Source: Flavobacteriales bacterium (GTDB lineage: Bacteria > Bacteroidota > Bacteroidia > Flavobacteriales_G > Salibacteraceae). From it: DNA of 12,621 bases. The notes under the pieces were generated by a model. That model saw only the letters and a program-made list of their open reading frames with translations. It was not told where the DNA came from and did not search any database. Numbering within the stretch: the stretch's first letter is position 1; every line of letters begins with the position of its first letter. The translations under genes were made by a program, and so were the position numbers. Below are positions 1-6,265 of the stretch, in pieces. Location: contig DNTB01000023.1 in assembly GCA_003499525.1 (NCBI GenBank), positions 1 to 12,621 of the forward strand. The letters are read 5' to 3'.

Positions 1-374
1 GGGCAGGTCGCCTTCGTATGGAGCATTTGCCCGATTTTAGCGGTATGACCTATGGTGTTCTTGCTAAACGACTGCTCACCAAGCAGGCCGTTGTTCTCAG
101 TGATGCTAACCCCAGTTATAACGCTATTCAACCCCATGTGGAGCGTCATCAACCTAGCAAAACTGATCCCAAAAAAGCAGCCAAAGCCCTGCCCTGGGTG
201 CATATTGCCATCAGCAATGCCAAACGCGTGTTCCTCGGGATATACCATTCAATATCAGATTGTTGGCTGCAATGCTACCTGAATGAGTTCTGTTTCAAAT
301 TCAACCGAAGGTTTGAACGCCATATATCTGTCAATCAATTATTTACAGTAATCGCTACGAATCAACTACACTAA
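1..374 (+). CDS. IS1595-family (ISXO2-like) transposase, C-terminal part
   Basis: This is the C-terminal fragment (about 123 codons) of a cut-and-paste transposase of the IS1595 family. The reading frame is open from base 3, before the first ATG at 18, so the true start lies upstream of the window. Counting from the Met at 18, visible DDE-domain features are the GRLR/M..LPD strand, a catalytic Asp at residue 29 (SDANPSY), and the conserved block LPWVHIAISNAKR, with Asn67 in the third catalytic position and Lys69 after it, as in the DDN(K) branch of this family. The block YLNEFCFKFNRR at 87-98 is also typical. The frame ends with TAA at 372-374. The copy at the right edge encodes an identical fragment. 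Zinc-ribbon and first catalytic Asp are outside the window, so activity cannot be judged. Confidence 0.88.
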   Translation, partial: AGRLRMEHLPDFSGMTYGVLAKRLLTKQAVVLSDANPSYNAIQPHVERHQPSKTDPKKAAKALPWVHIAISNAKRVFLGIYHSISDCWLQCYLNEFCFKFNRRFERHISVNQLFTVIATNQLH

Positions 375-388
375 AGCGGATATACATA
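1..388 (+). mobile_element. 3' end of an IS1595-family insertion sequence, left copy
   Basis: These 388 bases are the exact reverse complement of the last 388 bases of the window; identity stops after base 388, where the left copy reads T and the right copy G. The segment holds the end of a transposase gene plus 14 bases after its stop codon, so the inner IS end lies at or just before 388. The 5' part of the element lies outside the window. The family call rests on the encoded DDE domain. The terminal inverted repeat and target duplication cannot be checked because the other IS end is missing. The insertion sits about 36 bp beyond the stop codon of the methyltransferase gene. Confidence 0.9.
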
Positions 389-424
389 TCAAAGTTCAAA
401 TATCTGTTTGATTTATTTTGGGAG

Positions 425-1042
425 TTACCCTATCTCAAAGATGGATGACGTCTCAATGGTCGACTCATGTTCCAGAGTCGCCTCGCATCTTCCAACAAGT
501 TTAAAAGGAACATAATCGATGAATTCATTTAGAGAAGTAAAGTATTCCGTACCATACTTTTGACTACCCTTGTAAAATACCTGGTTGACAATCAGGTATT
601 TACCTTTGAAATCTTTCTGCAGTGTCACCAGCAGACTATCAATATCAGGAAGTATATACCACACTATTTCACTGAACATCACACAGTCTAAATCGGAGAA
701 TTTGGACAACTCTTTCGTAATATCAGCAACTTCAAAATCCAGTTCAGGAAACAACTCCCTGGCTTTCTCAATGGCTGCAACTGATACATCCACGCTCTTA
801 GGGATAATGCCTGTATCCTTGTGAATCCAATCGGCATAATACCCGAGGCCGCAACCACATTCTAAAACACTTTTGATATTGAAGTTCTTAAGATGTAGGA
901 TTCCTGCCATTCTGGAATACTTATTGGGCTGTTCAGACTGCATCCATGGATCTTCGCAGTCCTTGTACATCTCTTCAAATTCTCCGATAAACTCTCCGTC
1001 TTTGATGACGTAGTCGTGATAGTTTTTTCTTGCTTTACTCAT
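425..1042 (-). CDS. class I SAM-dependent methyltransferase
   Basis: This 205-residue protein is a Rossmann-fold class I methyltransferase. The SAM-binding motif I is clear at residues 59-72 (VLECGCGLGYYADW). An acidic residue at the end of strand 2 follows (Asp85 in KSVDVS), then a strand-3 Asp107 in the ADI segment and a motif-IV-like strand around 119-132 (DCVMFSEIVWYILP). The N-terminal 45 residues resemble the lid helices found in small-molecule and sugar methyltransferases (NodS-like or Methyltransf_25 types). The ATG start at 1040-1042 fits the family length. No signal peptide is seen, so it is cytoplasmic. It lies 129 bp downstream of the GT-C-like membrane protein gene on the same strand, so a glycan or lipid-linked sugar substrate is possible, but nothing in the sequence fixes it. 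The IS copy begins about 36 bp past its stop codon. Confidence 0.8.
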   Translation of the reverse strand: MSKARKNYHDYVIKDGEFIGEFEEMYKDCEDPWMQSEQPNKYSRMAGILHLKNFNIKSVLECGCGLGYYADWIHKDTGIIPKSVDVSVAAIEKARELFPELDFEVADITKELSKFSDLDCVMFSEIVWYILPDIDSLLVTLQKDFKGKYLIVNQVFYKGSQKYGTEYFTSLNEFIDYVPFKLVGRCEATLEHESTIETSSIFEIG

Positions 1043-1171
1043 TTCCAGTATTCGTTAATCAGAGGTCAAAGAAAGGCATAACTTATCATTGATCATCAAT
1101 GCGAACCAACAAATTATCACAGACCCGTCTACGTTTAAGCTGTTTTCCGTATTCTTTTTCTGAAGAAAACA

Positions 1172-2923
1172 TTAACTCCCGATCTGATAGATCTCCAGAG
1201 TAATATTTCCTTTCTGCTCCTCTTCGTTTCGGTTCCAGAAATACACCTTTGCTTTTTGAACCCCTGGTTTGGTGGGCAGCACCATAGAGAAATCAAAATC
1301 CAAACGACCCGATAAAGAAATGGGATAGCTCTGCACTAAAGGAAACGCTTGATAAAAAATGTTGGAATCGGACTCAATATCATCAGTAGAAAAAACGACG
1401 TATGCCGACCTATAGATGCTCATGTTTTCAAGATAACCGCGTATTCTCATAATGTAAGGCTGGTTGGTTTCTTCATTGAAAAGATCTGTATACTTCGATT
1501 TACCTGCGACTGACTTATTGATTTCCGCCACTTTCCTTCTTAAAAGGAATTTATTGCGCTCAAATAAAGTAAGACCAGATATATCATCTTGATAAACAGG
1601 GCTATACATTGCCGTTAGATCGGGACGGCGTTCAATATTGATGATGATATAGTCTTGCAGCGTATCGGAAACTGCTGGTGCTAGTTGAAAGGCATAGCCT
1701 GGCATAGCGGTATTTCGTGTCAACTCATTGTCCATGGCCCAATTCCGATGTGTTCCTATAGTCGGTGGGATTGAAAAATCATCTTGGACGGAGGTAATCA
1801 ATTCCTCATCAAAATGCTCGTACTCGAAAAGGACAAACCTGTTGAAATTGATGCTTGCAAGAAATAGTCCGATAGACAATAAAATAAGGGGAAAGGTCAG
1901 CCATTTGAAGTTAAACCTGTCCAGATCAAAAGACAGTGCGCCAAAGAAGAAAATAACCAGAAAGAGCGCAGCCCGATCTTCAGGATAATTGATGCCCAGC
2001 ACATAATGTTGGGCAAGGATCGAGATGATACTGACAAAAAACAACTTAGAAAAAAGTAACCTTTCTGAAAAAACATCTCTTTTGTGGTATAGATATGTTG
2101 CCAGAGAAAAAAATAAACCTACGGATACAGTCACCAGGATTGGTACTATCCAGATGCTTTCGGAAAACCACAAAGGTTTCAGAAACGAGTCAACGGTTAC
2201 GTTAAAGAATCCTTCCTGCCCTCCATAATAAAGTTTACCTAAATCCGCCAGGTGCAGGGCATATCTAACGAGGTATAGAAGAGCTAAAACAGCAAGAGCT
2301 ACGAGAACAAGGAGACCTTTGTTCAGCTTCTTCCATACAAAAAATGCAATGTAAACCATGCTGAAAAGAGCCAAAGGCAGCAGGGTGAGATTTGCAAAAA
2401 CGGTGAGTAACCATGCCATGATAGCCCCCCATACTCTCCATGATTTCCTGAACTTGAACAGAAGCATCATTTGCAGTATTGCCAATACCATGAATGCCAT
2501 AGAAAGACCGTATCCGCGAGCCAAACCAAAAAACTCCAACACGAATGCCGAACATGTAAGTGCTATGAGCAAATAAAAAGAGTTTAACCAACGATGAAAG
2601 AACCGCGACATTTCCACCAGCGACCAAAAAAAGATGGGAAAGGACAATACATTTCCCAATCGCACGATCCAAATGGCGTCGGAATTGAATAGTCTGATGA
2701 ATACACCGCCAATAAGGCTATTCAAGAAATGATTATTGGCATCGATATACCCTTGATAGGGCCAGGGATTCCAGGAAACCATATAGGCCCATTTTGTGAC
2801 AATCTCGTCATGAATAAAAAAAACACTGTAAGAGCGTATGATTATATAGATCCACAACAAAAAGAAAAGGAAAACTACAGCCAGCTCTTCTGTTCTGCGA
2901 AACTTTTTATCAGGTATTCTCAA
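1172..2923 (-). CDS. polytopic membrane protein, GT-C glycosyltransferase-like
   Basis: This 583-residue integral membrane protein has about ten hydrophobic segments between residues 13 and 360, then a soluble C-terminal domain of some 220 residues. The first periplasmic loop carries an acidic HDE motif at 38-40, where GT-C enzymes (PMT/ArnT/GT39-type) have their catalytic acids. An ARGYGLS segment at 135-141 and a YPEDRAALF segment at 313-321 recall other bacterial GT-C-like proteins. A plausible role is transfer of a sugar from a lipid-phosphate donor outside the inner membrane; this is inferred from topology and motifs. The start codon is TTG at 2921-2923. No in-frame ATG lies between the upstream stop (TAA at 2948-2950) and residue 48, and starting there would remove TM1 and the HDE motif. 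An AGGAGG lies 15 bases upstream. The methyltransferase follows downstream on the same strand. Confidence 0.65.
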   Translation of the reverse strand: MRIPDKKFRRTEELAVVFLFFLLWIYIIIRSYSVFFIHDEIVTKWAYMVSWNPWPYQGYIDANNHFLNSLIGGVFIRLFNSDAIWIVRLGNVLSFPIFFWSLVEMSRFFHRWLNSFYLLIALTCSAFVLEFFGLARGYGLSMAFMVLAILQMMLLFKFRKSWRVWGAIMAWLLTVFANLTLLPLALFSMVYIAFFVWKKLNKGLLVLVALAVLALLYLVRYALHLADLGKLYYGGQEGFFNVTVDSFLKPLWFSESIWIVPILVTVSVGLFFSLATYLYHKRDVFSERLLFSKLFFVSIISILAQHYVLGINYPEDRAALFLVIFFFGALSFDLDRFNFKWLTFPLILLSIGLFLASINFNRFVLFEYEHFDEELITSVQDDFSIPPTIGTHRNWAMDNELTRNTAMPGYAFQLAPAVSDTLQDYIIINIERRPDLTAMYSPVYQDDISGLTLFERNKFLLRRKVAEINKSVAGKSKYTDLFNEETNQPYIMRIRGYLENMSIYRSAYVVFSTDDIESDSNIFYQAFPLVQSYPISLSGRLDFDFSMVLPTKPGVQKAKVYFWNRNEEEQKGNITLEIYQIGS

Positions 2924-2938
2924 AGGATATTGGATAAA

Positions 2939-2944
2939 CCTCCT
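2939..2944 (-). promoter_or_regulatory. Shine-Dalgarno-like AGGAGG upstream of a TTG start
   Basis: On the minus strand the sequence reads AGGAGG, then 15 bases, then TTG, the only usable start for the GT-C-like protein. The spacing is longer than the usual 5-10 bases, and Bacteroidota often do without a Shine-Dalgarno. It may still help an otherwise weak TTG start. Confidence 0.35.
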
Positions 2945-3068
2945 GTTTTATGGTCTGTAAATGGCGAATTTATTTTTTTAAATCATCAGAAGCAACTCCT
3001 TAGTAATGTTTTGGATAAGTAAAGCGAAAGTGAAGACTGCCAGAAATCAAAGAAAGAATAGTGATTCT

Positions 3069-3602
3069 TTAGCTCAGGGGTTTCATGAATAGCTGAATAA
3101 ATCCATTGGGGTAATTAATGGATTCAGTGATCTTAAATCTGGCTTCTGTATTTGCTGTAAAAAGTGGAATTCCTCTTCCTAATAGGACGGGAATTTGGGT
3201 GAGAATGATTCTATCGATAAGACCATTCTGAAAGAGCAATGAGTTAATCTGTCCGCCGCCAATAAGCCAGATGTCTTTGCCGGGCTGGCCTTTGAGGCCT
3301 TCAACAAAGCCAGCGATGTCCCCTGTAATGAACTCAACATTTTCGTCTCGCTGAACCATCAGATTTCGAGTAAAAACAAAGTTTCTTTTATCGGGATATG
3401 GAAAAGGGACATCAAATCCCAAAGTGACTCCGTAGGTTTCATTTCCCATAATGGTTGTATCAACGGATTCATAGAATTCATTATACCCGAAATCTTCCCC
3501 CTGAAGTTCATATTCCGGCGCTTCCAACCAATCTACAGATCCATCTGATCTTGCAATGAACCCATCAAGAGTCACAGCTGAATATAGAATAACCCTTCTC
3601 AT
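3069..3602 (-). CDS. dihydrofolate reductase family protein (RibD C-terminal domain)
   Basis: This 177-residue cytoplasmic protein belongs to the RibD_C/DHFR-like family (YyaP/YwjB type). It shows the N-terminal strand and loop with TLDGFIA (11-17) followed by SVDWL, the IMGNETYGV helix start (51-59), and a nucleotide-binding GGG turn in DIWLIGGGQINSLLF (110-124). The late block RIILTQIPVLLGRGIPLF (131-148) is also diagnostic. Family members bind NADPH and are presumed reductases, but most have no known substrate. Nothing here points to riboflavin synthesis: the deaminase domain of full RibD is absent and no other rib genes are nearby. The ATG at 3600-3602 gives the normal family length. It lies 49 bp downstream of the NTF2-like gene on the same strand, so the two may share a transcript. 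Confidence 0.85.
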   Translation of the reverse strand: MRRVILYSAVTLDGFIARSDGSVDWLEAPEYELQGEDFGYNEFYESVDTTIMGNETYGVTLGFDVPFPYPDKRNFVFTRNLMVQRDENVEFITGDIAGFVEGLKGQPGKDIWLIGGGQINSLLFQNGLIDRIILTQIPVLLGRGIPLFTANTEARFKITESINYPNGFIQLFMKPLS

Positions 3603-3651
3603 GTCAAATCCTCAAGTCTTTTTTCATCGATTTTTTCGATCTCATTTGTTG

Positions 3652-4062
3652 CTAAAACTTACCTCCATTAACATCTTTTTCCGGAACCGGCTCTACATTA
3701 TCCCAATGTTCAACCACCATTCCATTCTCTAACCGAAAAATATCGACCGTTGCGAAGTCCTGTTTTGTCCTACCTTCCATCCGATGGGTTTTGCACAGCG
3801 TTGCAACGAAATTACCCTGTCCGGCCATCAATACTATTTCGTCGTAGGTCAATGGTCGGTTTGGATCAACGGCTCTACTTCTTAAATGCTCTAAATCATC
3901 AACAAGCTTTTTGCCATGCGCTACAGGTTTTTCTGGACCAATGTATTTGGAAACAAGATCGGGCTTACCTCCTTTCATCAGGACATTTTCAATAAAGTTG
4001 CGTACCAATTGCTTGTTCTCCTCGGTTTTGTCCAGATCCTTTATTTGAGTAGATCCGTCCAA
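3652..4062 (-). CDS. SnoaL/NTF2-like family protein
   Basis: This 136-residue protein has the SnoaL-like (NTF2 superfamily) fold. An N-terminal helix (EENKQLVRNFIENVLMKGG, about 14-32) is followed by a segment ending in PVAHG. Later strands include GQGNFVATLCKTH and the signature FRLENGMVVEHWDNVEPVP (109-127), ending in GGKF as many relatives do. Relatives are small soluble proteins of mostly unknown function, some being polyketide cyclases or aldol-type enzymes. The start is unusual: the frame has no ATG before residue 29, and starting there would remove the first helix, so TTG at 4060-4062 is preferred. That start overlaps the last 22 bases of the upstream gene, consistent with translational coupling. 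The frame is open well upstream of the TTG, so a frameshift or a lost start cannot be excluded. Confidence 0.72.
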   Translation of the reverse strand: MDGSTQIKDLDKTEENKQLVRNFIENVLMKGGKPDLVSKYIGPEKPVAHGKKLVDDLEHLRSRAVDPNRPLTYDEIVLMAGQGNFVATLCKTHRMEGRTKQDFATVDIFRLENGMVVEHWDNVEPVPEKDVNGGKF

Positions 4063-4379
4063 TGCGGTATGACCTGTTCGTGCATCTCCGGGGTACGCAT
4101 AGCCTTCGAACCCGTGTTGTTTACATATACACTTATGTATTTGTCTATGTGTACGTTGCTTGCTTCTTCTGCTATGTCTTCCGGTGTAGGCATACGACAG
4201 AGTAAGGCAACTTTCGACATCATGTATATCGGTTCGGGAGTCACCAATTCATACGAATCTAAATCAGCAACAATATCCTGAATTTCAGATAGTTCACCGC
4301 CACTAAAATCGTAGAGAACCCAGCTTGAAATCACTAGTGTGAGGATTGCAATTATAGTTAACTCAATAACCTTTTTCAT
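4041..4379 (-). CDS. small signal-anchored protein, possibly a truncated P460-like protein
   Basis: Translation from the ATG at 4377-4379 gives 112 residues starting MKKVIELTIIAILTLVISSW, a signal peptide or anchor. An in-frame ATG at 4416-4418 would add 13 residues but places extra residues before the charged N-region, so it is less likely. The exported part has the segment TPEPIYMMSKVALLC, then HIDKYISVYVNNTGSKAM. From memory this resembles the N-terminal half of exported cytochrome-P460-like or uncharacterised proteins. Those continue with a PVGSVIVKEKL-like block and a C-terminal CxxCH heme site, neither of which is found here. The reading frame instead ends 15 or so residues later, overlapping the start of the NTF2-like gene. 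It may therefore be a shortened remnant. Function is not assigned. Confidence 0.5.
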   Translation of the reverse strand: MKKVIELTIIAILTLVISSWVLYDFSGGELSEIQDIVADLDSYELVTPEPIYMMSKVALLCRMPTPEDIAEEASNVHIDKYISVYVNNTGSKAMRTPEMHEQVIPHWTDLLK

Positions 4380-4638
4380 GGTTGGAATTATGCAGATCAA
4401 ATTAGCCATTATACTCATTTTGGGATAAACTTATGGAGAATATCGAAGATTGAAACCCGTCCATTCCTGTTATCGCGATGTACAAATCATTTTGGGTGAT
4501 GGGCAAAAAACAGAGGTGCTCTGCTCATTTGGTCACGATCAACACTTAAACTTCGTCGAATTTATCAAAACATCTATCTTAATTCTTTGTCCCTGTGTAA
4601 AACTCACAAAACAGGAAAATTCTAATTTTGTCAACTAA

Positions 4639-5559
4639 ATGATGACAAAACTTCCACTCGTTTTTCTTTTTGCCACCGTAATTCTCATTTCAGAATCTCA
4701 GGCTCAAGTCGAGATTAGAGATAGTCTGCTGTGGGGTTCTGACGTTCAGGTAGCTTCACAAACAAGCCCGGTTTACGAGCTCTGCGATGATACAACTGTA
4801 TTCTTTGAAATCTCTACTGATCCGGCAAATGGTTTTCGGGATATTAGAGCAACAACCAATCCCGACATACCATATGGTGTCGTTTTTCCGGCTTTTTCCA
4901 GAAGTTTTGGGGGTACAAGTATCCCGATAAGCATCAGGTTTTCAGTCCCAATAGACTCACTAGCATTGTTCATAGTCGATCTTGATGAGGATGTGAATAA
5001 CTCATTACCAAATCCAGAAGAGTCAATTCATTCTTTTTCAAGAACTCCAGACTCAGTTATTTCTACGGTGGGGCAAATCGTCCTTTCCGGAGATAGCATT
5101 ATACCTCGAGGCAACAATTGCTCTGGATGGGCCATTTGGAACGATACCATCTCCGAAATATCATTTGTCTATAGCAGACCTGGATTTGGTTATGGCCTTG
5201 TAATCGGGGAAGTAAGATTCAAATGTGACACACTTGTAGATCCAGAGCCTCCTCCTCCTCCGACAAATGGCTGTGATTCTACGGAACTTACCATGCCGAA
5301 TATTTTTACACCAAATGGAGACGGCATTAACGATTTTTTCGAGCCACACAACGACTCATGTTTTACGATATCAAGTATGTCGGTGTATACCAGATGGGGC
5401 AACAGAATCTTTTACTCCGAGCTGCCTATACCTAGCTGGGATGGGCATACGTTTGCCGGTGCCACTGCTGCTGATGGCACCTACTTCTGGATCATTGAGT
5501 ATAGTGATGAAAACCAGAATACGCACACCCAAAAAGGAGTGGTTTCACTGGTTAGGTGA
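4639..5559 (+). CDS. secreted protein with gliding-motility (CHU_C/T9SS type B) sorting domain
   Basis: This 306-residue protein has a signal peptide (MMTKLPLVFLFATVILISESQAQ, cleavage near 23), so it is exported to the periplasm. Residues 24-200 form a Ser/Thr/Asp-rich, beta-strand-rich region that I do not recognise. It has a few cysteines (Cys49, 161, 196) and acidic loops such as DLDEDVNNS. A proline linker (DPEPPPPP, 201-208) leads to the C-terminal domain (219-306): MPNIFTPNGDGINDFF, SVYTRWGNRIFYS, WDGHTFAGATAADGTYFWIIEY. This is the gliding-motility-associated C-terminal domain recognised by the type IX secretion system, so the protein is probably moved across the outer membrane and held at the surface or released. 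It is divergent from the minus-strand genes. A TAATTTTG box at 4623-4630 matches the Bacteroidota -7 consensus but lies only 8 bases before the ATG. Confidence 0.88.
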   Translation: MMTKLPLVFLFATVILISESQAQVEIRDSLLWGSDVQVASQTSPVYELCDDTTVFFEISTDPANGFRDIRATTNPDIPYGVVFPAFSRSFGGTSIPISIRFSVPIDSLALFIVDLDEDVNNSLPNPEESIHSFSRTPDSVISTVGQIVLSGDSIIPRGNNCSGWAIWNDTISEISFVYSRPGFGYGLVIGEVRFKCDTLVDPEPPPPPTNGCDSTELTMPNIFTPNGDGINDFFEPHNDSCFTISSMSVYTRWGNRIFYSELPIPSWDGHTFAGATAADGTYFWIIEYSDENQNTHTQKGVVSLVR

Positions 5560-5662
5560 TCGATATCAGTTAAGCTTCTACGAGATTCACAATTAATGGT
5601 TTAAGTGTTAAAAAAATCCTTTCTATCCAGTGCAATCTGCTACCTCATCTGATTAAATATAA

Positions 5663-5681
5663 TTTATTTTGTATAAATAAA
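5663..5681. promoter_or_regulatory. AT-rich inverted repeat before the XRE-cupin gene, possible operator
   Basis: TTTATTT at 5663-5669 and AAATAAA at 5675-5681 form a 7/7 inverted repeat with a 5-base spacer, ending 11 bases before the regulator's ATG. It lies in a strongly AT-rich stretch that could be the promoter. Autoregulation by the adjacent helix-turn-helix protein is plausible. In such AT-rich sequence the repeat may arise by chance. Confidence 0.25.
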
Positions 5682-5692
5682 ATTTAACCGTC

Positions 5693-6253
5693 ATGGCAAT
5701 GGACCGGATGGGGATACGAATCAAATGGAAGAGAGAACTCTTCGGGTTCAGAATCAAAGATTTATCTGAACGGATTGGTGTTACCTCGAGTCTTATCTCT
5801 CAAATTGAAAGCGGAAAAGCATACCCTTCCATTGTAACCTTGAAGAAAATTGCAGATGCGCTCCAAACCACTGTGGGTGAATTGATCGGCGAGAACGAAA
5901 CTTTTGGAAAGCATCCGCTCCTAAAAGCCACGGAACGTCGGTTTGTGAAGAAGAACCGAAACGGCACCAGTCTGCACATGCTTTCTTATCACGATCCTTC
6001 GAAGCAAATTGAGCCTTATCTTATTCATTTTGCAAAGGATGCGACCTCAAAAGGCATCATGACGAGCAAGTTTCCGGGTCAGGAATTCTGTTTCGTCCTT
6101 AAAGGGGAATTTGAAGCAGAGGTCAATAAAGAGCGGTATCATCTTACTGAAGGTGACGGTTTTTACTTCAATTCCAAAGAATCTCATCTCTTTAGGAACA
6201 CCAGTGATAAAGAAGCCGAGATGATTTGGATTATTACACCGAATAACAATTAA
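5693..6253 (+). CDS. XRE-family transcriptional regulator with C-terminal cupin domain
   Basis: This 186-residue cytoplasmic regulator has an N-terminal Cro/C1-type helix-turn-helix (about 8-63). The core is LSERIGVTSSLISQIESGKAYPSIVTLKKIADAL, with the recognition helix around SSLISQIESG. A C-terminal cupin_2 barrel (about 105-182) is marked by GQEFCFVLKGEFEAEV and LTEGDGFYFNSKESHLFRN. This architecture is widespread among regulators of amino-acid, polyamine and other catabolic operons, where the cupin senses a small molecule. It ends 12 bp before the aminomutase gene on the same strand, so it is likely the pathway-specific regulator of the downstream operon, binding the substrate or an intermediate. 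Whether it activates or represses cannot be told. The ATG at 5693 is preferred; two further in-frame ATGs follow within six codons. Confidence 0.87.
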   Translation: MAMDRMGIRIKWKRELFGFRIKDLSERIGVTSSLISQIESGKAYPSIVTLKKIADALQTTVGELIGENETFGKHPLLKATERRFVKKNRNGTSLHMLSYHDPSKQIEPYLIHFAKDATSKGIMTSKFPGQEFCFVLKGEFEAEVNKERYHLTEGDGFYFNSKESHLFRNTSDKEAEMIWIITPNNN

Positions 6254-6265
6254 AATCACATTGAT

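Noticed and set aside
2265..2672. 135-codon minus-strand open frame inside the GT-C-like gene
   Set aside because: It lies wholly within a well-supported membrane protein gene in another frame, and its Cys/His/Ser-rich composition is typical of a shadow frame.
3626..3640. ATCGA-TTTTT-TCGAT inverted repeat between the NTF2-like and RibD_C genes as a terminator
   Set aside because: The stem is only five pairs and AT-rich, and the two genes are close enough to be co-transcribed.
4450..4638. 62-codon plus-strand open frame starting at TTG, directly before the secreted protein gene
   Set aside because: It has no family resemblance, uses a TTG start without a ribosome site, and occupies the divergent promoter region.
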